64,000 nt of DNA from RUG100 sp034927505 (GCA_034927505.1 JAYFPY010000030.1:5488-69487); one strand, 5' to 3'; shown: positions 1 through 8,640, counted from the first letter of the stretch. Notes: generated from the sequence alone by a model not told the origin. Numbers and translations are program-made.

Positions 1-888
1 AACTGCATTAAGGAGAGGCTCGGATGCGTAGCGCTTCAAATGCGTGCTGTCTGATATATCGGAATCCAGAGCTTTCAGCATTTTTTTTGCGGCATCGATC
101 TCGCCGGAATCAAGGCAGGACTTCAGCATCTGCACATAGTGCTTTGTATCGTGTCGGAAAACACGAACTCGTTCTTCTATTTCCTGCAGGTGCGCCTGCT
201 GGTCGGATACCATGGCGGCGAGAGAATTCTTTGCCTGTATATTCCTCCGTTCTTTCAGGACTTTCATGAAATCATGATAAAAACTGAATATGAAGTAATA
301 AATGAAGATCTGTATCAGTATCAGTGCGATCAGTGCCGGCATGATAGATGGAGATGCAGATGTATCGGCGGGTTCAATGGCCAGAAGAAAGTGGAGAACT
401 ATGAATGAACAAGGGACCAGCCACAGTTTTCCCCATATCCCGGGCATTTCGACCATCAGGCGCCCGGTGACCGGCGCCAGCCAGGATATAGAAAAGTAGG
501 CGGTGATGCCGTATGCCACTATGGATATTATCGTAGCAGCAGCGGCACTGCCGGAAGCCGTGTATATGACCTGGGCCAGGCTTTCTACAGCCATCCCCAT
601 GGATATAACAAGGACTGCGGAAAAGAATGCACGGTAATCACGATTGACGCTGAGGCGCATGCTCAGCAGTATGTTTATGCCCAGCAGCAGTATAAAAGTG
701 AAGGGCCGTGACAGATCATAGCCGTTGCTGTATATGAGAAAAGCCGACAGTGAAAAAACCAGGAGATTCACAGCCAGAGAAACAATTACGGTGATAGAGG
801 TACTGTATCTGCTGACAATGAATCGGAAAAGGACCAGTGCCGTGAACATGGCCAGTATAAATATGTTGAAGTAGGTGTATATGCCCAT
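1..888 (-). CDS. Sensor histidine kinase, AgrC/LytS (GHKL) type, cut by the window edge
   Basis: The reverse strand is open for 296 codons from an ATG at 888 to the window edge, with a strong SD (AGGAGG) just before it. The N-terminal ~225 residues form about six hydrophobic segments. A helical linker (KERRNIQAKNSL) follows, then the dimerisation/phosphoacceptor motif RHDTKHYVQML with the likely phosphorylated His in RHD. The last visible residues, LLNAV, look like the start of the N box, so the ATP-binding GHKL part lies outside the window. It begins 10 bases after the stop of the LytTR regulator, so the two form a two-component operon. AgrC-like kinases often sense peptides, but no AgrB or AgrD gene is visible, so the signal is unknown. 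Confidence 0.88.
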   Translation of the reverse strand, partial: MGIYTYFNIFILAMFTALVLFRFIVSRYSTSITVIVSLAVNLLVFSLSAFLIYSNGYDLSRPFTFILLLGINILLSMRLSVNRDYRAFFSAVLVISMGMAVESLAQVIYTASGSAAAATIISIVAYGITAYFSISWLAPVTGRLMVEMPGIWGKLWLVPCSFIVLHFLLAIEPADTSASPSIMPALIALILIQIFIYYFIFSFYHDFMKVLKERRNIQAKNSLAAMVSDQQAHLQEIEERVRVFRHDTKHYVQMLKSCLDSGEIDAAKKMLKALDSDISDSTHLKRYASEPLLNAV

Positions 889-898
889 GACGGACCTC

Positions 899-1633
899 CT
901 ATATGTTTGCAGAAACGTGATCAAGATATTTTTGCTTTATATCCGGATAGTTTTTTCGAGATATGGGTATCATCTGTCCGCCCAGCATAGTAAAATCCCG
1001 GGCAGACATTTTGTGCACAAAATCAAGATTGACAACAAAGGATTTGTGAGTACGGACAAACCTGCTGTCATCGAGGAGAGGTTTGATGTACTCATTGAAT
1101 GAGAGCCGCTGACTGGAGCTTTGCAGTGTGGTATCGTTATTCATATGGAAAGTCATCTGATGTCCCCTGCACTCGATGTATGAGATAGTATTGAAGTAGA
1201 CTGTTGCAGTTTCATCTCCGGTTTTAACAGATATGCTGTCTGACGACATGTCGCTGAGGCCGGCTGTGAACCGGTCCATCATGTCGTTGAAAGCCGCCCT
1301 TGAGATCGGCTTGATCAGATACTGAAAAGCAAACACTGAAAAAGCATCCAGAGCATAATCCTCTGACGCTGTAGTATATACTATAGCAGCATTCGGATAT
1401 CGTCGGCGGATGTGTCTGCCCAGCTGGATCCCTCCGGATCCGGGCATTATAACATCCAGGAGATAAAGATCGTAATGCTCTTTTCCTCCGGATCCAAACA
1501 AAAGATCATCCGATGAATTGAATAAACTGACGTGGATATCCATTTCAGGATGAAGACCGGCATAAGCCGAAAGCAGATCGTTTGTCTTTTTGATATCTCC
1601 CTGTGTATCATCACATATTGCTATATTCAGCAT
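899..1633 (-). CDS. LytTR-family response regulator (AgrA/LytR type)
   Basis: A 244-residue protein. The receiver domain occupies ~1-120, with the acidic pair (ICDD, residues 7-9), the phosphoacceptor Asp in LLDVIMPG (~60) and a conserved Lys (LIKP, ~109). The C-terminal LytTR DNA-binding domain (~140-240) shows IECRGHQMTFH and FVRTHKSFVVNLDFV. The start at 1633 is preceded by a GGGGGAA stretch. It is the first gene of an operon with the downstream membrane kinase. LytTR regulators bind paired short direct repeats upstream of targets such as adhesion, bacteriocin or wall genes; the targets here are not known. The family call is firm, the physiological role is not. Confidence 0.93.
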   Translation of the reverse strand: MLNIAICDDTQGDIKKTNDLLSAYAGLHPEMDIHVSLFNSSDDLLFGSGGKEHYDLYLLDVIMPGSGGIQLGRHIRRRYPNAAIVYTTASEDYALDAFSVFAFQYLIKPISRAAFNDMMDRFTAGLSDMSSDSISVKTGDETATVYFNTISYIECRGHQMTFHMNNDTTLQSSSQRLSFNEYIKPLLDDSRFVRTHKSFVVNLDFVHKMSARDFTMLGGQMIPISRKNYPDIKQKYLDHVSANI

Positions 1634-1704
1634 GTGTTGTTCCCCCGATATGATTATTTCGATATCCTATATTATATCACACACCTGCGCCGGCAGAAAA
1701 CCTT

Positions 1705-1732
1705 TTTACATCTTAAAGAAATATGATACAAT
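1705..1732 (+). promoter_or_regulatory. Predicted sigma-A promoter of the 5'-nucleotidase-like gene
   Basis: TTTACA (1705-1710), 16-base spacer, then TACAAT (1727-1732) with a TGn-like extension, about 30 bases before the ATG at 1762. Confidence 0.5.
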
Positions 1733-1761
1733 GAATAAAGATTTATGAAATGAGGTAAACA

Positions 1762-3720
1762 ATGAAAAGAATAACCGCGGTATTTTTATGCGTTTTAATA
1801 GTGACTGTTTTTTCGGCACCGGCAACGGTCCTGGGGGCAGATGAAGGCGGGGCGGTGTCCATCGCTTTCACAAATGATATACATTCACATCTGGACTCGG
1901 CAAATGGGAAAGGGGGTCTTGCCAAAGTAAAGACTCTGATAGATGATGTGGAGAAAGATAATGAAGACACATTCCTTCTCGATGGAGGGGGATTTTCAAT
2001 GGGAACGCCTTTCCAGACCATCTATACAACGAACGCTTCGGAACTTCGGATGCTGGGCAGCCTGGGATATGATGCTGTTGGACTGGGAAACAGTGAATTC
2101 GATTATGGGGCGGACGGACTTGCAAAGATGCTGAACAGGGCCGCGCAGGAAAAGGAAACAAAGAAGACGACCTCTACAAAATACAACACCCAGACATATA
2201 TAACAGAGACAACAACGACTTTCACGAAGACCATGCCGGAAGTGGTATGCTCAAATCTCAACTGGCAGAAGACAAAGTCAAAAGCCCTGCGAAACGCATG
2301 GGCAAATTATGGCGTTTCGGATTATACGGTCATTGAAAAGAACGGCGTCAAGATGGCGGTCTTTGGACTGATGGGCGAAAAATCGACAGGGGAAACCGCA
2401 AACAGCGGTGCGGTCTGGCAGGACAGTGCGGACCGAGCCAAAGAAGTGGTCAAAGAAATCAAAAACAATGAAGATGCGGACATGATAGTGTGCCTGTCTT
2501 CCGGCGGTGAAGATGAAGATCTTGCCAAAGATGTGCCGGAGATAAACCTGATCATAAGCTCCGGCGAAGGCAGGGAGATAAAGGAGCCCGTCACAGAGGG
2601 AGATACTGTAATAGTCGGTACTGCAGGAAATACAGAACAGTTGGGACATCTGGTGCTGAAAAAGAACGGAGACAAATACACAGTAAAGAGTTATGACTTG
2701 AAGAATACAGGCAGCGGCGTGGCAAAGGATACGGACACGGCTTCCCTGGTCAGCGAATTCAAATCCGCCGTCAACAGCGGATACATGAACAAATACGGAT
2801 ACAGTTATGATGAAGGCCTTGCCACAGCAAAGAGCGGCATCAATGATGCCGGGGATCTGGTCAGCGATTCATTCATAAAAGCAGTAAAGAAAGCGGAAGG
2901 CAGCAGATATGAGACGGTAGATGCGGCAATAGTATCTGCGGACAGCCTTGATGCAGGCATTAAAAAAGGAACAGTAACTGCGGCAGATGCATATGACGTA
3001 TGCGGGATAGGAATGGGAGATGACGGATCTTCCGGATATCCGCTGGTCACATGTTATCTCACCGGTAAGGAAATAAAAAAACTGGCAGAGATAAATGTAT
3101 CGCTGTCGGATGATAATGACAGTGCAAAACTCTGGATGAGCGGAGTGTCTTATTCATACAACGACCACAGGCTGAAGCTGAACAGGGCATATGATATAAA
3201 ACTGGACAGAGGCAATGGAAAGTATGAAAAAATCAATAATGGACAGCTGTACAGGGTCGTTACAGGGCTGGCTGAAATCAGAAATGTTTCTCTGCTGGAC
3301 GGGATTGCTGCAGGTATGATGAAGATCACGCCGAAGGATAAAAAAGGAAACGAAGTAACTGATTACAGCAAACTGATCCTGAAAAGAGGCGGCAGAGAAG
3401 TCAAAGAATGGCAGGCTCTTGCAGGATATGTCGACAGCTCGAAAAACAATGTGATCCCAGCTTCATACAGCGTTTCAGATGACAGAGCTGCTGACAGGAC
3501 AGGATTCAACCCGATCGATCTCTTCAAACAGCCGAACAACATAGGGATGATCTTATGGGCCATAGTACTCATAGTCATTGTTATCATCATAGGCATACTG
3601 CTGTTCCTGAGACAGAGAAAACATGCCAGAAGAGGATTCGGGAGACGGGTGTTCAAACAAAAAAAGAGGAAGAGCGGAAAACCACTCTTCAAACAGCATA
3701 AATTCAAAATGAGACGATAG
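1762..3720 (+). CDS. Membrane-anchored 5'-nucleotidase-family protein with a degenerate active site
   Basis: A 652-residue surface protein. It has a signal peptide (1-25), an N-terminal calcineurin-like phosphoesterase fold (~33-300), a 5'-nucleotidase C-terminal domain (~345-560), one transmembrane helix (~595-617) and a very basic cytoplasmic tail. The fold is recognisable from TNDIHSH (D39, H41), SELRMLGSLGYDA, GNSEFDYG and VVCSNLNW. Key residues of UshA-type enzymes are missing. The bridging Asp of GGD is Gly77, the catalytic His of GNHE is Ser111, the SHxG His is Ser, and GHTH is replaced by SGEG. The GGGIR substrate motif of the C-terminal domain is also absent. It is therefore probably not a normal nucleotidase and may be a binding or scaffold protein. 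It is flanked by unrelated genes and is probably monocistronic. Confidence 0.85.
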   Translation: MKRITAVFLCVLIVTVFSAPATVLGADEGGAVSIAFTNDIHSHLDSANGKGGLAKVKTLIDDVEKDNEDTFLLDGGGFSMGTPFQTIYTTNASELRMLGSLGYDAVGLGNSEFDYGADGLAKMLNRAAQEKETKKTTSTKYNTQTYITETTTTFTKTMPEVVCSNLNWQKTKSKALRNAWANYGVSDYTVIEKNGVKMAVFGLMGEKSTGETANSGAVWQDSADRAKEVVKEIKNNEDADMIVCLSSGGEDEDLAKDVPEINLIISSGEGREIKEPVTEGDTVIVGTAGNTEQLGHLVLKKNGDKYTVKSYDLKNTGSGVAKDTDTASLVSEFKSAVNSGYMNKYGYSYDEGLATAKSGINDAGDLVSDSFIKAVKKAEGSRYETVDAAIVSADSLDAGIKKGTVTAADAYDVCGIGMGDDGSSGYPLVTCYLTGKEIKKLAEINVSLSDDNDSAKLWMSGVSYSYNDHRLKLNRAYDIKLDRGNGKYEKINNGQLYRVVTGLAEIRNVSLLDGIAAGMMKITPKDKKGNEVTDYSKLILKRGGREVKEWQALAGYVDSSKNNVIPASYSVSDDRAADRTGFNPIDLFKQPNNIGMILWAIVLIVIVIIIGILLFLRQRKHARRGFGRRVFKQKKRKSGKPLFKQHKFKMRR

Positions 3721-3721
3721 A

Positions 3722-4636
3722 TCACAGATCCAGTCTGTTTAGCGTACCGCCGGCGATAAAGCTTTTCAGATCGTCTATGCATATATCCATCAATTTTTGG
3801 CGCGCTTCTACAGGGCACCATGCCTGATGCGGCGTGATGATGCAGTTTGGAAGGCCCACCAGCACATTATCTTTTTCAGGCGGCTCCTGTATCAGCGCAT
3901 CTGTGGCATATGCCGACAGTTTGCCGCTTTTCAGAGCAGCGGCCACATCTTTTTCATCGATCAGCGCTCCCCGTGCGGAGTTTATCAAGACGGCTCCATC
4001 TTTCATTTTAGACAGAGTCGTTTTGTTGATGAATCCAATAGTATTTTCTGCGGCCGGTAAATGGAGTGAGACAAAATCCGATGCGACAGCTGCTTCCGGA
4101 TCCCTGCTGTATATATTTATATTCATGCCCAGAGCTTCTGCGATCTTTGCTACTTTCCTGCCGATGTTCCCGTAGCCTATTATGCCCAAAGACTTTCCGG
4201 ACAAAAGAGACAGGGGAGAAAGCCAGTAGTAGGCGCCCTTATCCTCGTTCCACATATGGCTGCGGACGCTTTCTTCGTGAAGACCGACATGGTTGGTGAT
4301 CTCCAGCATCAGAGCTATGGTGTGCTGAGCAACGGCTTCTGTGGAGTAATCCGGCGCATTGGCGCAGGCTATTCCCCGCTCTTTGGCAGTTTCAATATCC
4401 AGATTATCATAGCCTGTAGCGGTAACGCATAGGAATTTAAGCTTTGGACCGCTGAGGATGAGTTCCCTGTTCATATCTACTGCGTTGAAAAGGACCACAT
4501 CGGAGTCTTTTATACGTTCTGCACATTCTTCCGGCGTAGAGCGGTCGTATACTTTCAACTCGCCAAAAGAAGCCAGTCCATCCCAGGAGAGATCTCCCGG
4601 ATTCATCAATTCTCCATCAAGTACTGTTATTTTCAT
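3722..4636 (-). CDS. D-isomer-specific 2-hydroxyacid dehydrogenase
   Basis: A 304-residue NAD-dependent dehydrogenase that reduces a 2-keto acid to a D-2-hydroxyacid or the reverse. The Rossmann signature GIIGYGNIGRKVA is near 148-160. The catalytic triad is visible as Arg in INSARGALID, Glu in IQEPPEKDN and His in ITPHQAW. The substrate-binding loop VTATGYDNLD matches the family. It resembles hydroxypyruvate/glycerate dehydrogenases most, but substrate cannot be assigned from sequence. It converges on the upstream 5'-nucleotidase-like gene with one base between stop codons, and its SD (GGAGGT) sits just before the ATG. It is monocistronic and distinct from SerA at 6.8 kb, which has an ACT domain. 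Confidence 0.9.
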   Translation of the reverse strand: MKITVLDGELMNPGDLSWDGLASFGELKVYDRSTPEECAERIKDSDVVLFNAVDMNRELILSGPKLKFLCVTATGYDNLDIETAKERGIACANAPDYSTEAVAQHTIALMLEITNHVGLHEESVRSHMWNEDKGAYYWLSPLSLLSGKSLGIIGYGNIGRKVAKIAEALGMNINIYSRDPEAAVASDFVSLHLPAAENTIGFINKTTLSKMKDGAVLINSARGALIDEKDVAAALKSGKLSAYATDALIQEPPEKDNVLVGLPNCIITPHQAWCPVEARQKLMDICIDDLKSFIAGGTLNRLDL

Positions 4637-4692
4637 AAATTACCTCCGTCGCCTATTCTACCCCATATATAGTGGCAGGTAAAGGATAAATA

Positions 4693-4701
4693 TGGTATAA
4701 T
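4693..4701 (+). promoter_or_regulatory. Extended -10 promoter element of the DUF6506-rdgB-yihY operon
   Basis: TGGTATAAT 25 bases before the start codon, with a weak -35. The same TGG-TATAAT element recurs before several other genes in the window. Confidence 0.55.
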
Positions 4702-4726
4702 AGACAAGTTATTAAAGGAGGACACT

Positions 4727-5272
4727 ATGCTTAAATTTGCTTTTATCATCAACATGCCGGGGCAGAGTCCGGATACCTACTGCGGTAAATACGAAAATGC
4801 AGAAAGCTGCAGTATAATAGCCGGCACCGACGGTATAGATGAAACCAAAAAACTGGTAAAAAAACTGGTTGCGGACGATTTTACTTTGTTCAATCTGTGC
4901 GGCGATTTTGACGACGCAATGACGGCTCAGATCAGGGCTGTGACAGGCGGAGATGTAAAGATCGTGCATTCTGATTATTCTTCGGAAGAAATGAAAAAGA
5001 TGGAAAAACTCAGTTCTCTTTCCGAATACGGGATCATTGTGAAAATGGATGGAGTGGAGCATCCTGAACAGGTGGATATCAAATGCGATGACTGCAATAC
5101 CCATGCGGTTTTTGTAAAAGATATGCCCCAGGCGGAAAACGCAGCAAAGAAACTTCGGGCAGACGGTGCGGATTTTATAGAACTCTGCAGCTGGTTCGAC
5201 GGAGAGCGTACGGAAGCGATAATAAATGCAGTTGACGGAAATATCCCGGTGGGGACCTGCGGAGAGCTGTAG
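4727..5272 (+). CDS. DUF6506-like protein made of two tandem copies of the domain
   Basis: A 181-residue soluble protein of unknown function. It contains two copies of the same ~90-residue alpha/beta unit, at ~1-95 and ~100-181. In copy one DFTLFNLCGDFDD is followed by IRAVTGGDVKIVHS; in copy two DFIELCSWFDGER is followed by INAVDGNIPVGTCGEL. The pattern of a Cys after hydrophobic residues, then Phe-Asp, then an AVxG-x-IPVG end is that of DUF6506 proteins, which usually have one unit of about 100 residues. It has a strong SD (AAGGAGG). Its stop is followed directly by the rdgB ATG, so the two are translated together. Confidence 0.7.
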   Translation: MLKFAFIINMPGQSPDTYCGKYENAESCSIIAGTDGIDETKKLVKKLVADDFTLFNLCGDFDDAMTAQIRAVTGGDVKIVHSDYSSEEMKKMEKLSSLSEYGIIVKMDGVEHPEQVDIKCDDCNTHAVFVKDMPQAENAAKKLRADGADFIELCSWFDGERTEAIINAVDGNIPVGTCGEL

Positions 5273-5869
5273 ATGGATACTATCGTTGCGGCAACGCAGA
5301 ACAAACATAAAGTCAAAGAGCTCGAAGCGATCACTCGTGAGTTCGGGATGGAAATAGTGACACGCGATGATGCCGGAGTACCGGATATCGAAGTGACAGA
5401 GGACGGGAAAACATTCGAAGAGAACTCATATAAAAAAGCGTTTGAAATAATGAAACTGTGCGGGCAGATCACAATAGCGGATGATTCCGGACTGGAAGTG
5501 GACTGCCTTTCCGGAGCTCCCGGTGTATTTTCAGCTAGATTTGCGGGGAATGACGGCGATGACGAGGCAAACAATGAAAAACTGAAAGGGCTGATCAGAG
5601 AAGTGCCCTATGAAGAAAGGACTGCAAGATTCGTTTCGGTGATTACTATGATATGGCCCGACGGAGAAAAACTGGTGGCCAGAGGCGAAGTGGAAGGACA
5701 CCTTGTTTTAGAGGAAAAGGGGACCAATGGATTCGGATACGACCCTCTTTTTGTTCCGGAAGGATACGATATAACATTCGGACAGTTTGACCCGGACGAT
5801 AAAAATAAAATCAGCCACAGGGGGAATGCTCTTAGAAAATTGCGGGAACTATTGAAAAACAGGAGTTAA
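5273..5869 (+). CDS. rdgB: XTP/dITP diphosphatase (RdgB/HAM1)
   Basis: A 198-residue house-cleaning enzyme that hydrolyses dITP, XTP and ITP to the monophosphates and so keeps deaminated purines out of DNA. Signature motifs are ATQNKHKVKEL at 8-18, IADDSGLEVDCLSGAPGV, SARFAG and GFGYDPLFVPEGY; the C terminus KNKISHRGNAL is typical. Length fits the family (~195-200). The start follows the previous stop without a gap, with GGAGAG in the preceding coding sequence as SD. The next gene starts four bases after its stop, so it lies in the middle of a three-gene operon. Confidence 0.96.
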   Translation: MDTIVAATQNKHKVKELEAITREFGMEIVTRDDAGVPDIEVTEDGKTFEENSYKKAFEIMKLCGQITIADDSGLEVDCLSGAPGVFSARFAGNDGDDEANNEKLKGLIREVPYEERTARFVSVITMIWPDGEKLVARGEVEGHLVLEEKGTNGFGYDPLFVPEGYDITFGQFDPDDKNKISHRGNALRKLRELLKNRS

Positions 5870-5872
5870 TGG

Positions 5873-6697
5873 ATGAAAAGAAATCGATTTTGGAGGATGG
5901 TGACATTAGGCATCAAGCAGTTCAGGGATCCGTATTATCAGGGATTTGCTGCACAGCTGTCTTTTTATTTTATGCTGTCCATAGTTCCTATCATAATTCT
6001 TCTCTCTCAGGTCCTGGCAAATATATTTCAAAGTTCATTGGAGGATGCTGTCGGCTGGCTGCTTCAGTACAGTAAGGGCACGGTGTCCGATGAGCTTAAT
6101 AAGATCCTCACATACAAAACGGCCGGATTCAGCAACTTTATATATATCTTCGTAGCTATATGGGCATCGTCCCGTGCGCAGTTTTCAATGATGAGAATAA
6201 CTAATTTCATGTTCACTGAAGGAAAGTCGACGGGGAAGGGCTACTGGCGCGAAAGGTTCAGAGCAGTGGTAAATATGCTGCTGTTCATGATCATAATAGT
6301 GCTGGCCCTGGTCGCTCTGGTATTCGGAGGAAAAATCATCGAGCTGCTGGGATGGAGCGCAGCTATATGGACGGCATTGCGGTGGCCGGTGGCGCTGCTG
6401 CTCTATTTTCTGCTGATAAGCTACAGCTATTATATAATGCCGACAGACAAGATAAAATTCAGACAGGTGCTGCCGGGTAGTATTTTTGCTTCGGTAGGTC
6501 TTGTTCTGGTGACCATGATATACTCGTTCTATACGACCAGGATCGCAGACTATAATATCATATACGGCGTACTGGGGAATATCGTAGCTATAATGTTCTG
6601 GTTTTTCTTCTTGGCGTGGGTACTGTGCCTGGGGATACTTCTCAACAAAGTATGGATGGATACGACCGGCGGCAAAGACGAAATGTTTTTGGACTGA
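5873..6697 (+). CDS. YihY/BrkB-family inner membrane protein
   Basis: A 274-residue polytopic membrane protein with about six hydrophobic helices. The family pattern is clear: QGFAAQLSFYFMLSIVPIIILL near the N terminus, a central WASSRAQFSMMRITN segment and the C-terminal YNIIYGVLGNIVAIMFWFFFLAWV. YihY proteins were once labelled ribonuclease BN, but that is not supported; their function is unsettled. Two ATGs are possible. The second (5873) gives the family-like N terminus MKRNRFWRM and has AGGAG seven bases upstream; the first (5869) is in another frame. It is the last gene of the operon with rdgB. Confidence 0.9.
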   Translation: MKRNRFWRMVTLGIKQFRDPYYQGFAAQLSFYFMLSIVPIIILLSQVLANIFQSSLEDAVGWLLQYSKGTVSDELNKILTYKTAGFSNFIYIFVAIWASSRAQFSMMRITNFMFTEGKSTGKGYWRERFRAVVNMLLFMIIIVLALVALVFGGKIIELLGWSAAIWTALRWPVALLLYFLLISYSYYIMPTDKIKFRQVLPGSIFASVGLVLVTMIYSFYTTRIADYNIIYGVLGNIVAIMFWFFFLAWVLCLGILLNKVWMDTTGGKDEMFLD

Positions 6698-6699
6698 AC

Positions 6700-6728
6700 T
6701 TTACGCAGTAAGATTGAAGTGATATAAT
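6700..6728 (+). promoter_or_regulatory. Predicted serA promoter
   Basis: TTTACG (6700-6705), 17-base spacer, TATAAT (6723-6728) preceded by TGn. No T-box or long structured leader is seen in the 35 bases before the SD. Confidence 0.6.
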
Positions 6729-6762
6729 TATTTGGAATTTTAAAACGAAGAGGTGTAAAAAA

Positions 6763-7932
6763 ATGTATAAAATATCAACTTTGAACAAGATATCGCCTGT
6801 AGGACTTGGCCGGCTGGGAGATCAGTATACGATCTCTGAAAACCTGGAAGAGGCAGCAGGCATCATCGTTCGCAGCGCCGACATGCATGAGATGGATTTT
6901 TCATCTAATCTGATGGCAATAGGCAGAGCCGGAGCAGGTGTGAACAATATCCCTCTGGACAAGTGTGCGGAGCAGGGGATAGTAGTGTTCAATGCACCCG
7001 GCGCCAATGCCAATGCGGTAAAGGAACTGGTCATTGCAGGTATGCTCATGGCATCGAGGAATATTCCTTCCGCTCTTTCATGGGCTCGGGGACTGAAAGA
7101 AGATGTCAAGAAAACTGTAGAAAAGGGCAAAAGTCAGTTTGCGGGAAATGAAATATCCGGGAAAACGCTGGGAGTTATCGGTCTGGGAGCTATCGGCGTC
7201 ATGGTCGCCAATTCAGCTCATGATCTGGGACTCAACGTTGTGGGATACGACCCGTTTATTTCACTGAAATCGGCTCACGCGCTGGACAGATCCATCCCGG
7301 TAGTGGCCGATCTTGCGGCGCTGCTGCCGCAGTGCGATTACGTGACCATACATGTTCCCGTAATGGAAGACACAAAGGGAATGATGGACGCAAGACGTTT
7401 TGCACAGATGAAGGATGGAGCGGTACTGCTTAATTTTGCAAGAGATACTCTGGTAAATGATGAAGCGGTCCTTGAAGCTCTTTCGGAAGGCAAGCTGAAA
7501 TATTATGTTACGGATTTCCCGAATGATACTGTCATAAACAAAGAAGGCGTCATAGCAACGCCGCACCTGGGAGCCAGCACCGCCGAGGCGGAAGACAACT
7601 GTGCGATCATGGCGGCAGAGCAGCTGATGGATTATATTGAAAACGGCAACATAGTCAATTCGGTAAATTATCCTCAGTGCTTCCTGGAGCCGTCTTCAAG
7701 CGAAGATACAAGGATATGCATATTGAATAAAAATATCCCTTCGGTCCTGGGCAGCATCACAGGAATGATGGCGGATATGGGCATCAATATCGACAATATG
7801 ACTAATGCCAGCAAGGGAGATTATGCATGCACACTGATGGACGCAGCAGGCCTGAAGGCAGAGGCTGTGGATGAAGTGGAAGCCAGCATAGCTGCCATCG
7901 ACGGCATCATCAAAGTGAGAATAATAAAATAA
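6763..7932 (+). CDS. serA: D-3-phosphoglycerate dehydrogenase
   Basis: A 389-residue NAD-dependent enzyme that oxidises 3-phosphoglycerate to 3-phosphohydroxypyruvate, the first step of serine synthesis. The short form has the substrate/nucleotide domains (~1-300) and a C-terminal ACT domain (~318-389, RICILNKNIPSVLGSITGMM), which usually gives serine feedback. The Rossmann motif GLGAIG is at 140-145. Catalytic residues are in NFARDTLVND (Arg), TDFPND (acidic position) and ATPHLGASTAEAE (His). SerC lies 700 bases downstream, separated by an opposite-strand thioesterase, so the pathway genes are close but not in one transcript. A strong terminator follows. SerB is not visible. Confidence 0.95.
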   Translation: MYKISTLNKISPVGLGRLGDQYTISENLEEAAGIIVRSADMHEMDFSSNLMAIGRAGAGVNNIPLDKCAEQGIVVFNAPGANANAVKELVIAGMLMASRNIPSALSWARGLKEDVKKTVEKGKSQFAGNEISGKTLGVIGLGAIGVMVANSAHDLGLNVVGYDPFISLKSAHALDRSIPVVADLAALLPQCDYVTIHVPVMEDTKGMMDARRFAQMKDGAVLLNFARDTLVNDEAVLEALSEGKLKYYVTDFPNDTVINKEGVIATPHLGASTAEAEDNCAIMAAEQLMDYIENGNIVNSVNYPQCFLEPSSSEDTRICILNKNIPSVLGSITGMMADMGINIDNMTNASKGDYACTLMDAAGLKAEAVDEVEASIAAIDGIIKVRIIK

Positions 7933-7946
7933 GCGCATATAAATAA

Positions 7947-7987
7947 AAAGCTCTGCGAGACGGATATATGTCCCGCAGAGTTTTTTC
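7947..7987 (+). terminator. Rho-independent terminator after serA
   Basis: CTCTGCGaGAC pairs with GTCcCGCAGAG (7951-7980) and is followed by six T. The A-rich 5' flank suggests it also stops transcription of the convergent thioesterase gene. Confidence 0.85.
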
Positions 7988-8008
7988 ATATAAGCATGTT
8001 CTTTGGTT

Positions 8009-8533
8009 CTACAGCCGGTAGGAAGATCCGTCGGAGCCGTCAGGCAGCTTCGCTGCGATGGTATATGTGGCCATGGCTGTAGCGGCGATCTTGCCGCTGC
8101 TTTTCAGCCGGCCTTCGCCGGACAGAGTGATCAGTTTGTGGCCTATGGAGGTCAGTTTTGCCGTGACCAGCAGTGAATCTTCAAAATGTATGGGCTTGAT
8201 ATAATTTATGGACAGGTTGGTAGTCGGCGCAAAATGGTTGTTGGATACAACATTCGCAAGCATGCCCAGGCTTACATCGAAGGCCGAAGCAATATTCCCT
8301 CCGTGCATTACTTTGTTGCCGTTCAGCTCCCATTCCAGGACCGGGAATTCCAGGGTCGAAGATCGGGTCTCAGGGTCATAGCTGTAAAATTTCGGTTTCA
8401 GCATGGCCGTTGTCGCATCTTTTTTTTCTTCCAGCAGGATCTTAAGGCTTTTCTTCAAGAGCATTTCGATCTGGTCGCCGGTAAATAATTCTCCTACATG
8501 TTTCATTTCAATCATATCCTTTTTCTTCAGCAA
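8009..8533 (-). CDS. Hotdog-fold acyl-CoA thioesterase-like protein (PaaI/YbgC superfamily)
   Basis: A 174-residue protein with a single hotdog domain (~70-165). The family core MHGGNIASAFDVSLGML is followed by TTNLSINYIKPIHFEDSLLVTAKLTSIG and GEGRLKSSGKIAATAMATYTI. Such proteins hydrolyse acyl- or aryl-CoA thioesters in the cytoplasm; the substrate is unknown. The N-terminal ~60 residues are not conserved-looking. It is monocistronic and inserted on the opposite strand between serA and serC. The start at 8533 is uncertain because no clear SD lies directly upstream; a second ATG (MIEMKHVGELF) is a candidate. Confidence 0.82.
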   Translation of the reverse strand: MLKKKDMIEMKHVGELFTGDQIEMLLKKSLKILLEEKKDATTAMLKPKFYSYDPETRSSTLEFPVLEWELNGNKVMHGGNIASAFDVSLGMLANVVSNNHFAPTTNLSINYIKPIHFEDSLLVTAKLTSIGHKLITLSGEGRLKSSGKIAATAMATYTIAAKLPDGSDGSSYRL

Positions 8534-8640
8534 TGTTTTTATACTTTTGGATTATACCATGTATCTGAGTTATTGCAATGGCAAAAAAAGAGTGATATAA
8601 TATTCTCTTGAATCAAGTAAAACTAATGGAGGTGACTGTT

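Noticed and set aside
2278..2681. Long reverse frames inside the 5'-nucleotidase-like gene and in other GC-rich genes (for example 15159-16121, 42826-43578)
   Set aside because: They lie antisense to strongly supported genes, lack SDs and have no recognisable motifs.
5869..6075. 68-codon frame starting four bases before yihY
   Set aside because: It is in another frame of a clear membrane protein gene and ends early.
6700..6762. Possible serine T-box leader before serA
   Set aside because: The leader is too short and has no T-box sequence or antiterminator stem.
8608..8640. Earlier serC starts (TTG 8608, ATG 8626)
   Set aside because: The TTG at 8641 has the only well-spaced SD and gives the usual family length.
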